Source of the DNA: Actinomycetota bacterium
GTDB taxonomy: Bacteria > Actinomycetota > Thermoleophilia > Solirubrobacterales > 70-9
Assembly: GCA_018268415.1 (NCBI GenBank)
Contig: JAFDWO010000087.1
Location: forward strand, 1-64,000
Reading direction: 5' to 3'
DNA: 64,000 nucleotides
In this document: positions 24,233-33,041 of the stretch, in pieces
Numbering within the stretch: position 1 is the stretch's first letter
Layout: every line of letters starts with the position of its first letter
Notes under the pieces: model-generated
Databases searched by the model: none
Seen by the model: the letters and a program-made list of their open reading frames with translations, nothing else
Told to the model about the DNA's origin: nothing
Translations under genes and position numbers: made by a program

Positions 24233-25291
24233 ATGAGCGAGAAGGCGAACGTCGGCAAGGTCATGACCGCCGACGGGCCGGTCGACCCGGCCGATCTGGG
24301 GCCGACGCTCACGCACGAGCACATACTCGTCGATCTGACCTCGCACGCGAGGGAACCGCAGGACGAGACCGAGCGGGAGCTCGCCGGGCAGTCGCTCCGG
24401 ATTGAACTGCTCGGGCGGGCCAGGCACGATCCGCTGCTGATCAAGGACTCCCTCCTGATCGACGATCCCGGGCTCGCGGCCGTGGAACTGGGCCGGTTCA
24501 CGGCGGTCGGGGGAGGGACGGTCGTCGACGTGTCCACGGTCGGCCTGCGGGCGCCGAGCCCCACCGTGGTGCGCGAGGTCTGTCGCGCCGCCGGGCTCCG
24601 CCTCGTCGCCTGCTCGGGCTACTACGTCCAGGCCACCCATCCCATCGCGGTGGCCGAGGCGAGCGTCGACCAGCTCACCGAGCAGTTCGTCGCCGAGGCT
24701 TGCGTCGGCATCGGCGACACCGGCATCCGCAGCGGGATCCTCGGTGAGATCGGGATGAGCCAGCCAGGGCACCCGGAGGAGTGGAAGGTCCTCGACGCGG
24801 CGTGCCGGGCCCAGACGATCACCGGCCTGCCGCTCTGTGTCCACCCCTACGCGGGCGAGGCGAGTCGGATGGCCCCCCAGGTCGCCCGCTTCGTAATCGA
24901 ACGTGGGGTCGACCCGCGGCGCCTGAACCTCTGCCACATGGACGGGCATATGGACGTCGCCTATCAGCGCCGCATCCTCGACCTGGGCGCGTGGATCTCG
25001 TTCGACACCTTCGGGCTGGAGATCTTCTTCAACACCCCCGACCACAACCACACGGCCACCGATCTCGCGCGGATGGACGCCCTGATCCGGCTCCTCGATC
25101 TCGGCTACGCCGACCAGCTGCTGCTCTCACACGACGTGTGTTCGAAATTGCAGCTCCGGCGGTACGGCGGATATGGCTACGCGCACCTCGTCGAGACGAT
25201 CATCCCGACGCTGGAACAGCGGGGCGTCACGCCCGAGTTGACGCGGCAGCTGATGGTCGACAACCCCGCTCGGTACCTTGCGATCGCCTGA
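24233..25291 (+). CDS. Phosphotriesterase-family metal hydrolase (1)
   Basis: A 352-residue TIM-barrel amidohydrolase-superfamily enzyme of the phosphotriesterase (PTE) family. The HxH pair is in TLTHEHILVDL (H28, H30). A Glu in GILGEIGMS takes the place of the carboxylated Lys, as in the PTE-homology group. Metal His residues appear in LCVHPY and LCHMDGHMD, and the catalytic Asp in LLSHDVC. Members hydrolyse lactones or esters, so a lactone or N-acyl substrate is more likely than an organophosphate. It is co-transcribed with the SBP gene 28 bp upstream and ends inside the terminator/module region at 25291. A paralogue is at 38911. Confidence 0.9.
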   Translation: MSEKANVGKVMTADGPVDPADLGPTLTHEHILVDLTSHAREPQDETERELAGQSLRIELLGRARHDPLLIKDSLLIDDPGLAAVELGRFTAVGGGTVVDVSTVGLRAPSPTVVREVCRAAGLRLVACSGYYVQATHPIAVAEASVDQLTEQFVAEACVGIGDTGIRSGILGEIGMSQPGHPEEWKVLDAACRAQTITGLPLCVHPYAGEASRMAPQVARFVIERGVDPRRLNLCHMDGHMDVAYQRRILDLGAWISFDTFGLEIFFNTPDHNHTATDLARMDALIRLLDLGYADQLLLSHDVCSKLQLRRYGGYGYAHLVETIIPTLEQRGVTPELTRQLMVDNPARYLAIA

Positions 25292-25325
25292 AGACCCGGG
25301 TTGACATTCTGTAAACCCGGGTCTT
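25291..25325. terminator. 12-bp-stem hairpin overlapping regulon module copy 3
   Basis: aagacccgggtt (25291-25302) is the exact reverse complement of 25314-25325. The 11-nt loop holds most of the operator TTGACATTCTGTAAA (25301-25315). It starts at the last base of the upstream stop codon, so it can both end the SBP-PTE transcript and present the operator for the next unit. Confidence 0.7.
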
Positions 25326-25345
25326 GCCAAAACCCCCGCTTTGCC
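25301..25345 (+). promoter_or_regulatory. Regulon module copy 3
   Basis: TTGACATTCTGTAAA (25301-25315, two mismatches in the right half), 21 nt, CGCTTTGCC (25337-25345), ACGATG at 25373, and ATG at 25385. Distances match copy 1. It heads the longest unit, from the GcvP-like genes probably through to 40023. Confidence 0.8.
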
Positions 25346-25384
25346 TCTTATGTCGCCGGGGTCGCATCGAGAACGATGCGAGCC

Positions 25385-26812
25385 ATGAGCAAGACGATTG
25401 GGACCGCGACCGTGACCGGCGCGCATCCGTTCATGGCCAACTCGACCCCGGAGGCGAAGGAGCGCATGCTCGAGGCCACCGGCTTCGACAGCATCGACGA
25501 CCTTTTCGCCCAGATCCCGGCGGACCACCGCCTCACCGGCCGACTCGGTCTGCCCGCCGGCGGCCGCTCGGAGGCCGCCGTCCGCCGGCGTCTCCTCGAC
25601 GCCCTCGCCAAGAACGAGACCTGCGAGGAGAACCTCAGCTTCATCGGCGGGGGTTGTTGGCAGCACTACGTCCCGGCGGTGTGCGACGAGATCGTCTCGC
25701 GCACCGAGTTCGTCACCTCCCACCTCGGCACCCCGGCCTCCGATTACGGCCGATTCCACGTCTGGTTCGAGTTCGCGAGCCAGCTCGGCGAGCTGCTCGA
25801 CCTCGACTTCGTCGGCCTCCCGGTCTACAGCTACGGCTGCGCGGCCGGTCACGCGATCCGCATGGCGGCGAGGCTCACCGACCGCAACCAGGTTCTGCTG
25901 CCGGCCTGCATCGACCCGGAACGTCTGGCGGTCATCCGCAATTACTGTGAGCCGCCGGAGATGGAAGGCCACATCGAGATCGTCACCGTCGAGTTCGATC
26001 GTGAGACCGGTGAGATCGACCTTCGCGACCTGGAGGAGAAGCTCTCCGAGCGGACCGCGGCCGTCTACTTCGAGAACCCGAGCTACCTCGGCACGATCGA
26101 GAGCGCCGGGGCGGCCATCGGCGCCGCCGCGCGGGCCGTCGGCGCCGAGACGATCGTCGGCGTCGACCCGATCTCGCTGGGCGTGCTGGCTCCCCCCGGC
26201 CGCTACGGGGCGGACATCGTCGTCGGCACCCTGCAGACGCTCGGCGTCCACATGAACTGCGGTGGGGGGGTCGGCGGCTTCATCGCCAGCCGCGACGAAG
26301 AGCGGTACGCCTACGAGTACCCGACGATCGCGATCACCGCCTGCGAGACGACCGAGCCGGGGGAGTTGGCCTTCGCCCCGACCCTGGTCGAGCAGACCTC
26401 GGCGATGACGCGCGAAGGCGCCAAAGACTGGTACGGGAACAACTCGGTTCGCCTCTGGACGGTCGCGAACGCCGTCTACATGTCCCTGCTCGGTCCGCGC
26501 GGCTTTGCCGAGATCGGCGAGTCGATCGTGCGCCGCGGCAGCTACGCCGCCGGTCGGATCGGCGAATTGCCAGGCGTCGAGATCCGACCCGGGGGCGCGT
26601 TCTTCAAGGACTTCGTCGTCGATTTCGAGGGCACCGGGAGGACCGTGGACGAGATCAACGCGGGCCTCCGCGAGCGGGCGATCTTCGGTGGGCGAAGCCT
26701 CTCTTCGACCTTCCCCGAGCTCGGCCAGAGCGCCCTCTACGCGGTCACCGAGATCCACACGATCGAGGACATCGATCGACTGGTGGACGGGCTGACCGAG
26801 GTGACCCGATGA
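25385..26812 (+). CDS. GcvP-alpha-like PLP-fold protein
   Basis: A 475-residue homologue of glycine decarboxylase subunit 1 (GcvPA). The family signature ATGFDSIDDLFAQIPADHRL at the N-terminus, NLSFIGGGCWQHYVPAVCDEI, the ALEAAGAA-like central part and TLQTLGVHMNCGGGVGGF are clear. GcvPA pairs with GcvPB to make a PLP-dependent decarboxylase; the PLP Lys is in the partner. The open frame starts upstream at 25301 inside the operator, so ATG 25385 is used. No GcvH or GcvT gene is in the window, so a decarboxylase or other PLP enzyme for a different amino compound is likely. ATGA overlap with the next gene. Confidence 0.88.
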   Translation: MSKTIGTATVTGAHPFMANSTPEAKERMLEATGFDSIDDLFAQIPADHRLTGRLGLPAGGRSEAAVRRRLLDALAKNETCEENLSFIGGGCWQHYVPAVCDEIVSRTEFVTSHLGTPASDYGRFHVWFEFASQLGELLDLDFVGLPVYSYGCAAGHAIRMAARLTDRNQVLLPACIDPERLAVIRNYCEPPEMEGHIEIVTVEFDRETGEIDLRDLEEKLSERTAAVYFENPSYLGTIESAGAAIGAAARAVGAETIVGVDPISLGVLAPPGRYGADIVVGTLQTLGVHMNCGGGVGGFIASRDEERYAYEYPTIAITACETTEPGELAFAPTLVEQTSAMTREGAKDWYGNNSVRLWTVANAVYMSLLGPRGFAEIGESIVRRGSYAAGRIGELPGVEIRPGGAFFKDFVVDFEGTGRTVDEINAGLRERAIFGGRSLSSTFPELGQSALYAVTEIHTIEDIDRLVDGLTEVTR

Positions 26813-28380
26813 CCAGCCCCGGCGTCGGTCGCCGTTATCGGGCCCCGATCTGGGACGAGCCCCTGATCATGGAGATGGGCGCGCCGGGTCGGCGGGCGAC
26901 CGTGCCGCCGCCGGTCGAGCCCGAGATCGAGTCGGCCGCCGGCAGCCTCGCCGACCTGATCCCCACGGGGATGGCGAGGAGCGCCCCGCCCGCGCTGCCG
27001 GAGCTGACCGAGTTCGAAGTGCAACGGCACTACATCCACCTCGCCCAGCAGACGCTGGGAATGCTCGGCGTGAACCTGTTCGGGACCTGCACGATGAAGT
27101 ACAACCCCCGCCTGGGGGAGATGCTCGCGGCGCGCCCGGAGATCGCCGAAGTGCACCCGGGCCAGGACGAGGACACCTTGCAGGGCGTGCTCCAGATCAT
27201 CTACGAGATGGACCTCGTCCTGCGCGAGCTGTCCGGCATGGATCAGTTCGTCTTCCAGGCCGGAGGTGGGACCGAGGCCTCCTACGTGAACACCTGTATC
27301 ACCCGCGCCTACCACGCCTCGCGGGGGGAGCTCGAGCAGCGCAACGAGGTGATCGTCACGATCCAGACCCATCCCTGCAATGCCGCCACCGCCGCCGCGG
27401 CCGGCTTCAAGGTCGTGACGCTGACGCTCGACGAGGGCGGCTATCCGTCGGTCGAGCAACTCCGCAGCGTCGTCTCCGAGCGCACGGCCGCGCTGATGGT
27501 CGTCAACCCGGACGACATGGGGATCTACAACCCGAACATCAAGCAGTGGACCGAGATCGTCCACGAGGCCGGGGGCCTCTGTTTTTACGATCACGCCAAC
27601 TTCAACGGCGTGATGGGCAAACTGAGGGCGCGCGAGCTCGGCTTCGACGCCTGCATGTACATGCTCCACAAGACCTTCGGCGCGCCCAAGGCCGGCGGCG
27701 GGCCGGCGGTCGGTGCCTACGGCTGCTCGGAAGAGCTGGTCCCCTTTCTGCCCCGCCCGCTCGTGCGGCGGGAGGGCGACGGCTACGCGCTCGACCGCGA
27801 ATCGTCGCTCAGCATCGGCAAGGTGCGGGAGTTCTGGGGCAACGTGCCGGTGGTCATGAAGGCCTACAACTGGGCGTTGATGATGGGCGGAGACGGGATC
27901 GAAGAGGCCTCCGACATCTCGGTCCTCGCCAGCAACTACATGGAAAAGCGCCTGTTGGCGATGCGGGGCGTGACCAGGAGCAACCCCGACGTCGACCTAC
28001 CGCGGCTGGAGATGAATCGTTATAGCCTCGCCACTCTCGCCGAGGAGACCGGGGTGACGATCGGGGACGTCGAAAACCGGCTGACCGACTTCGGCATCGA
28101 CCCCCCGATGAACAGCCATCACCCTTGGCTGGTGCCGGAACCGCTGACCCCCGAGGTGGGCGAGCTCTGGTCGATCGAGGACATCGACTATTGGCTCGAC
28201 GCGCTGGAGACGATCTGCGAGGAGGCTTACGCCGACCCCGAGACGGTGAAGACGTCGCCCCACAATCAGGTCCTTCACCGCACCGACTACTCCCGCACGG
28301 AAGACCCGGCCTACTGGGCGACGACCTGGCGTGCCTACCAGCGCAAGCGCGGTGCCCCGTCGACCGAGGAGGTGGACTGA
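26809..28380 (+). CDS. GcvP-beta-like PLP-dependent protein
   Basis: A 523-residue homologue of glycine decarboxylase subunit 2 (GcvPB). Visible marks are SLADLIPTGMARSAPPALPELTEFEVQRHY near the N-terminus, LFGTCTMKYNPRLGE, FQAGGGTEAS, FYDHANFNGVMG, and the PLP-lysine box MYMLHKTFGAPKAGGGPAVG, equivalent to NLHKTFSTPHGGGGP in true GcvPB. It forms a complex with the GcvPA-like product (4-nt overlap). In place of an H-protein gene the operon continues with an SBP and transporter, which argues for a stand-alone catabolic role such as decarboxylation or deamination of an imported amine or amino acid. Confidence 0.88.
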   Translation: MTSPGVGRRYRAPIWDEPLIMEMGAPGRRATVPPPVEPEIESAAGSLADLIPTGMARSAPPALPELTEFEVQRHYIHLAQQTLGMLGVNLFGTCTMKYNPRLGEMLAARPEIAEVHPGQDEDTLQGVLQIIYEMDLVLRELSGMDQFVFQAGGGTEASYVNTCITRAYHASRGELEQRNEVIVTIQTHPCNAATAAAAGFKVVTLTLDEGGYPSVEQLRSVVSERTAALMVVNPDDMGIYNPNIKQWTEIVHEAGGLCFYDHANFNGVMGKLRARELGFDACMYMLHKTFGAPKAGGGPAVGAYGCSEELVPFLPRPLVRREGDGYALDRESSLSIGKVREFWGNVPVVMKAYNWALMMGGDGIEEASDISVLASNYMEKRLLAMRGVTRSNPDVDLPRLEMNRYSLATLAEETGVTIGDVENRLTDFGIDPPMNSHHPWLVPEPLTPEVGELWSIEDIDYWLDALETICEEAYADPETVKTSPHNQVLHRTDYSRTEDPAYWATTWRAYQRKRGAPSTEEVD

Positions 28381-28453
28381 AGAGCGAAGAGCACCGTCAG
28401 CAACCCCGGCGCTGATCGACCGCTCCTTGGGAAGAGCGTGACATCGAAAGACA

Positions 28454-28524
28454 CCAGGCAGCACCTGGGGCTCCAATCCGCGGTTCTCCCGGTGAGAACC
28501 GACGGCGATCATGAACCACCGTCG
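28454..28524 (+). promoter_or_regulatory. Three consecutive hairpins in the SBP leader
   Basis: ccagg/cctgg (28454-28458, 28464-28468), cggttctc/gagaaccg (28481-28488, 28494-28501, loop ccggt) and cgacgg/ccgtcg (28500-28505, 28519-28524). The last two share two bases, so they compete. They lie in the 171-bp gap before the SBP gene, whose RBS aggagg is at 28541-28546. A role in mRNA processing or attenuation is possible; no known riboswitch is recognised. Confidence 0.45.
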
Positions 28525-28551
28525 AGTCCGTATGCAATCAGGAGGAGAGAG

Positions 28552-30159
28552 ATGAAGTCGAGTAGAGCTTGGAAGGCGAGGCCGGCGTGCCTGTCGGCGC
28601 TGGCAGTGCTTGCCGTCCTGGTCGCGGGCTGCGGTGGAGGCGGCACCTCCGGCAGCGGCGGAGGCGGAACGGCGGGCGGCGAACCGGCCGCGGGCACGAC
28701 GGTCAGCGAATCGTCGGCCGAACCGCAGGCGGGCGGGACCCTCTCGGTCTCTCTGGGCGAAGAAATCATCGGCCTGAATCCGCTCACGAACATCTCGTTC
28801 GAAGACGTCAACGTGATGTCCCAGATGTTCGAGACGCTGTTCAAAGAAGACTACGAAGGCGAAGTGGTCCCCTGGCTGCTCGAAAGCTTCAAGCCGAGCA
28901 AGAACTACACGGTGTGGACGATGGAGCTGAAAAAAGGCGTCGACTTCTCGACCGGCAAACCGATGACCTCGGCCGACGTCCAATGGTCGCTGGAACAGGA
29001 CATGGAATCCGAATCCCACGCCGGGATCGTCGAAGGCTGGAAGAAGGTGGAAGCCACGTCGCCGACCACCGTCGTCCTGACGACCAAGGCGCCGACTCCT
29101 GAAATGCCGACGATCCTCTCGCAGTGGATCTTCAGCGTGCTGCCGAAAGACTTTGAAGGCAAGTCCGAAAAGGAGTTCTTCGAACATCCGGTGGGCACCG
29201 GCCCCTTCGAATTCGTGAGTTGGAAAAAAGGCGAATCGATAACCCTCAGGAAAAACGCGAACTACTGGATGCCGGACCGTCCCTACCTCGACGAAATCGT
29301 CTACCACACGGTCCAGAGTCCGGAGAGCCGCACGGCCCAGGTGCGCGGCGGCCAGCTCGACGTTGCCTACGCACCCCCGTTCCCGGAAATCGAATCGCTG
29401 GAACAGAGTCCGGAACTGGCGGTCGAAGCGCCGTTCGTCGGCACGAGCTGGTTCATCATCCTGAACACCCAAAGCGACCTCTTCAAGAACCGGAAGGCGC
29501 GGGAAGCGGTCAACTACGCGCTCGATCGGGAAGCGATGATCGATCTGGCGCTCCACGGCAACGGCGAACCGATGAACTCGCAGCTGATGCCCTGGGTGCC
29601 GGGGTACGACAAGAGTCTGCCGGCGCCGGAATTCAACGCCGAAACGGCAAAAGAACTGCTTGCCGAAGCGGTGCAGGAAGGCGTGAAGCCGACGTTCACG
29701 CTGCTCACCTTGGCCGAAAGCCCCTTCTGGACCCAGGGCGTGCAGATCGCCCAGGCGAACCTCGAAGAAGTCGGCTTCACCGTGACGATCAAAAAGTCCG
29801 ACCTCAGCAGCCTGCTCGGGCAGTTGGAAGAAGGGAGCTTCGACGCGAGCACGATCTACAACGTCGAGCAGTCGCAGTCGCCGAACGAATTCTTCTCGTT
29901 CTACAACGCGACCGGCGGCATCTTCTCCGGCGTGAACACGGAAAGGACCACCAAGCAGATGGTCGCCGCGCAGAGCGAGACGAACACCGCGAAACGCAAG
30001 GCGATGTGGAGCCAGATGCAGAAACAGGTGAACGAGGAAACGTCGTTGATCATGGCCGCGTACTCGCCCTACGTCTGGGTTCGACAGGGCGATCTGAGCG
30101 GGGTCTTCGCGGGTAAGACCGGCATCCTCTGGCTCGGCGAAGCCGGGTTCGGCGGCTAG
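28552..30159 (+). CDS. ABC transporter substrate-binding lipoprotein (family 5)
   Basis: A 535-residue SBP_bac_5 lipoprotein with lipobox LVAGC (C27) and a Gly-rich linker. The fold starts at GGTLSVSLGEEIIGLNPLTNISFEDVN. ATG 28552 is chosen over upstream starts because of the strong aggagg at 28541-28546 and the immediate signal peptide. It is first of five transporter genes (SBP, two permeases, two ATPases), a complete Dpp/Opp system for oligopeptide-like or amine compounds. It is most similar within the window to the SBPs at 22627 and 40152. Glu codons are overwhelmingly GAA. Confidence 0.95.
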   Translation: MKSSRAWKARPACLSALAVLAVLVAGCGGGGTSGSGGGGTAGGEPAAGTTVSESSAEPQAGGTLSVSLGEEIIGLNPLTNISFEDVNVMSQMFETLFKEDYEGEVVPWLLESFKPSKNYTVWTMELKKGVDFSTGKPMTSADVQWSLEQDMESESHAGIVEGWKKVEATSPTTVVLTTKAPTPEMPTILSQWIFSVLPKDFEGKSEKEFFEHPVGTGPFEFVSWKKGESITLRKNANYWMPDRPYLDEIVYHTVQSPESRTAQVRGGQLDVAYAPPFPEIESLEQSPELAVEAPFVGTSWFIILNTQSDLFKNRKAREAVNYALDREAMIDLALHGNGEPMNSQLMPWVPGYDKSLPAPEFNAETAKELLAEAVQEGVKPTFTLLTLAESPFWTQGVQIAQANLEEVGFTVTIKKSDLSSLLGQLEEGSFDASTIYNVEQSQSPNEFFSFYNATGGIFSGVNTERTTKQMVAAQSETNTAKRKAMWSQMQKQVNEETSLIMAAYSPYVWVRQGDLSGVFAGKTGILWLGEAGFGG

Positions 30160-30187
30160 CCGGAGAAGGAAGCAGAGAGTCGTACCG

Positions 30188-31129
30188 ATGGACTATTTGC
30201 GGTTCCTCGCCAGGCGTCTCCTTCAGGCCATTCCGGTGGTGCTGGGCGTGACCATCGTGGTGTTCTTCCTCATCCACCTGGTGCCGGGAAACCCGGCGAG
30301 GACCGCCCTCGGTACGAATGCCACCCCGGAAGCCGTGGCGGCGCTCGAACACAAATGGGGCCTCGACACGTCGTTGCCCGAGCAGTACTGGCTGTTCATG
30401 AAGAACCTGTTCTCCGGCGATCTCGGCACCTCGCTTCGCTACGAACAGTCGGCCGGTGAACTGGCGATCGAACGGATGCCCGTCACCATCTGGCTGCTCG
30501 TCTACGCCACCGTTCTCACCGGGCTGATCGCCGTCCCGGCCGCCTTGCTCGCGGCCTCGAAGAGCGGCGGCATCCGCGACAAGGTGGTGCGCTGGGTCTC
30601 GGTGGTCTCGCTGGGGATCCCCGGGTTCTGGCTCGGGCTGATCCTGATCGAGTACGTGGCGATCGAAACCGGCCTGTTCCCGGCCGCCGGCTTCGGCGAA
30701 GGGTTCGCCGGACACCTCGAATCGCTCTTCTTACCCAGCCTGACCATCGCCGCGGGCCTCGTCCCCTTGGTGGTCCGCAGCCTGAGGACCGAGCTGTTGC
30801 GCGTCGCCGAGGCGGACTTCGTCACCACGGCGCGGGCGAAGGGCCTCACCGAGCGGCGCATCCGTTATCGCCACGTGCTGCGCAACGCCCTGGCGCCGAC
30901 CGTGACCGTGTTGGCCGTGAACATCTCCTTCCTGGTCGGCGGCACCCTGGTGATCGAACAGGTCTTCAGCCTCGGCGGCGTCGGCGCGCTGATGCTGCAG
31001 GCGATCAACAACCGCGACTTCCCCGTCGTCCAGGCGGTGACCCTGATCCTCGCCATGGTCGTGGTCCTGGTGAACATCATGGGTGACCTCGTCCAGGCGC
31101 TCATCGACCCGAGGGTGGAGGCACGATGA
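30188..31129 (+). CDS. ABC transporter permease (DppB/OppB-like)
   Basis: A 313-residue inner-membrane permease. The N-terminus MDYLRFLARRLLQAIPVVLGVTIVVFFLIHLVPGNPA is the DppB hallmark, and the EAA-loop region is TELLRVAEADFVTTARAKGLTERRIRYRHVLRNALAPTVT. About six TM helices are visible. It forms a heterodimer with the DppC-like product of the next gene, which it overlaps by 4 nt (ATGA). Its Glu codon use is intermediate between the SBPs and the ATPases. Confidence 0.95.
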   Translation: MDYLRFLARRLLQAIPVVLGVTIVVFFLIHLVPGNPARTALGTNATPEAVAALEHKWGLDTSLPEQYWLFMKNLFSGDLGTSLRYEQSAGELAIERMPVTIWLLVYATVLTGLIAVPAALLAASKSGGIRDKVVRWVSVVSLGIPGFWLGLILIEYVAIETGLFPAAGFGEGFAGHLESLFLPSLTIAAGLVPLVVRSLRTELLRVAEADFVTTARAKGLTERRIRYRHVLRNALAPTVTVLAVNISFLVGGTLVIEQVFSLGGVGALMLQAINNRDFPVVQAVTLILAMVVVLVNIMGDLVQALIDPRVEAR

Positions 31130-32034
31130 GCTCCGACGGCTACACCGGGCCGACCTCGGGTGCCGACATCCTGGTCGAGGATCGCTCGCCACTCTCCCCG
31201 CGGGCGATCGGCGCCTCGGTCCGCGGGCGGGTGGGGGCGAACGTGGCGCTCAGCGTCGGCCTCGTCATCGTCATCGCACTTGCCGTCATCGGTGCCTTCG
31301 CGGGCCTCTTCGCGCCGCACGACCCGATCAAGCAGAACGTCCAGGAAGCGCTGCTACCGCCAGGCTCGGCAGGGCACCTGCTCGGCACCGACCAGCTTGG
31401 TCGCGACACCCTCTCGCGCCTCATCTACGGGGCGCGGAACGACATCTACACCGCGCTCGCGGCGTTGATCCTGCCGTTCGTCCTGGGCACCGCGATCGGC
31501 ATCATCGCCGGCTACCGGGGCGGCTGGGTCGACACCGTGATGGTCGGGGTGATCGACGTGATCATCGCCTTCCCGATGTTGGTGCTCCTGATCGCCCTGG
31601 TGTTCGTCCTCGGCGCGGGCGTGACCACCATCATCATCGCGGTGACCGCGATCGACTGGGTGGTCTACGCCCGGTTGGCACGAACCTCGTCGCGCCGGGA
31701 AGGCGCCCTGGAGTACGTGATGGCGGCACGGATCGGCGGGATCCCGGGTTGGCGGATCATGCTGCGCCACATCCTCCCGAACATCATCACCCAGTCGATC
31801 GTCTACGCGATGTCGGACATGGTGCTGATCATCCTCTTCATCACCACGCTGGGTTACCTCGGCCTCGGTGTTCCACCGCCCGCTCCCGACTGGGGGACGA
31901 TGATCGCCGAAGCGCAGCCCTACTTCAATCAACAGTGGTGGCTGGCGGTATTCCCCGGCGCGGCGATCGTGATCACCGGTCTCGGGCTCTCACTGATCGC
32001 CGACGGCCTGGCGCAGAGGTTCGACCTCCGATGA
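31126..32034 (+). CDS. ABC transporter permease (DppC/OppC-like)
   Basis: A 302-residue permease with the DppC pattern: a cytosolic N-terminus, a first TM near 45-65 (VALSVGLVIVIALAVIGAFAGLF), periplasmic GTDQLGRDTLSRLIYGARNDI, and the EAA loop (LARTSSRREGALEYVMAARIGGIPGWRIMLRHILPNI). It ends GLGLSLIADGLAQRFDLR as usual. It pairs with the DppB-like product. The stop overlaps the ATPase start in ATGA. Confidence 0.95.
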   Translation: MSSDGYTGPTSGADILVEDRSPLSPRAIGASVRGRVGANVALSVGLVIVIALAVIGAFAGLFAPHDPIKQNVQEALLPPGSAGHLLGTDQLGRDTLSRLIYGARNDIYTALAALILPFVLGTAIGIIAGYRGGWVDTVMVGVIDVIIAFPMLVLLIALVFVLGAGVTTIIIAVTAIDWVVYARLARTSSRREGALEYVMAARIGGIPGWRIMLRHILPNIITQSIVYAMSDMVLIILFITTLGYLGLGVPPPAPDWGTMIAEAQPYFNQQWWLAVFPGAAIVITGLGLSLIADGLAQRFDLR

Positions 32035-33041
32035 CCTCGGCGAACGGCAACGCAGCCCTGGAGGGCACCCTGCTCGCGGTCAAGGACCTCGGCGTCGAGA
32101 TCCCCGGCGGCCTGCAGGTCGTCACCGACGTGTCGCTGAGCGTGGGCAGGGGAGAGGTCGTCGGCGTGGTCGGCGAGTCCGGCTCGGGCAAGTCGCTCAC
32201 CCTCAAAGCGATCGCCGGTCTGCTCCCCCGGGGGGTGACCGTCAGCGCCGGCCAGATCGCGGTCGAGGGCACCGACGTCGCGCGGGCATCGTCGCGCGAG
32301 CTGCGCCGCCTCCGCGGCGGGGTGGTCGGGATGGTCTTCCAGGAACCGATGACCGCGCTCAATCCGACGATGCGGATCGGGCGCCAGATCGCCGAGTCGG
32401 TGAAGGCCCATGCGCAGGTCTCGAACAAGCAGGCAGGCGCGAAGGCGATCGAGCTGCTCGGGGAGATGGGCTTCAAGGACCCGCGGCACAGCGCCGACCT
32501 GTTCCCGCACGAACTCTCCGGCGGCATGCGGCAGCGGGTCGTCATCGCGATCGCCCTCGCCGGCGATCCGTCGCTGCTCCTCTGCGACGAGCCGACCACC
32601 GCGCTCGACGCGACGGTGACGATGAAGGTCCTCGACCTGATCCTCGGTCTGTCGGCCGAGCGCAACATCGGCGTCGTGCTGGTCAGCCACGACCTCGGCG
32701 TCGCCTCGCGCGTCTGCGACCGGCTCGTCGTCATGTACGGCGGGCGGATGGTGGAGGAAGGCCCCGCCGACGAGGTGCTGCGACGGCCCCATCACCCCTA
32801 CACCTTCGCGCTGCTGCGGGCAGTGCCGACGAAGGACTCCTCGATCGACGACCTGAAGGCGATCCCGGGGGCGCCGCCCGCGGCCGGCGAGGCCGGGCCC
32901 GGGTGTCCCTTTGTGCCGCGCTGCGCCTTCGCCGAGGAGGCCTGCGGGCAGCGGGTCGAATCGATCGCCGTCGGACCCCGCCGGATCAGCGCCTGTCGGC
33001 GGCAGGAGTTGTTCCCCGACCTGGTCGAGGCCGCCAAATGA
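32031..33041 (+). CDS. ABC transporter ATP-binding protein (DppD/OppD-like)
   Basis: A 336-residue ATPase. Walker A is GESGSGKS near 44-51, the signature LSGGMRQR, Walker B LLLCDEPTTALD, and the H-loop VSHDLGV. The C-terminal oligopeptide-transporter extension has the four-Cys cluster CPFVPRCAFAEEACGQ...ISACRR (iron-sulfur-type in characterised relatives). ATG 32031 is chosen because it forms the ATGA overlap with the permease gene. Glu is mainly GAG (18 of 22 by hand count), unlike the SBPs. Confidence 0.95.
   Translation: MTSANGNAALEGTLLAVKDLGVEIPGGLQVVTDVSLSVGRGEVVGVVGESGSGKSLTLKAIAGLLPRGVTVSAGQIAVEGTDVARASSRELRRLRGGVVGMVFQEPMTALNPTMRIGRQIAESVKAHAQVSNKQAGAKAIELLGEMGFKDPRHSADLFPHELSGGMRQRVVIAIALAGDPSLLLCDEPTTALDATVTMKVLDLILGLSAERNIGVVLVSHDLGVASRVCDRLVVMYGGRMVEEGPADEVLRRPHHPYTFALLRAVPTKDSSIDDLKAIPGAPPAAGEAGPGCPFVPRCAFAEEACGQRVESIAVGPRRISACRRQELFPDLVEAAK

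Noticed and set aside
25385-28380. Annotation as the glycine cleavage P-protein
   Set aside because: Homology is clear, but no H, T or L component is present and the context is a catabolic/transport unit, so only GcvP-like is claimed.
28381-28551. A known riboswitch (glycine or guanidine) ahead of the SBP gene
   Set aside because: Stems are present, but none of the conserved loop sequences of those classes could be found.
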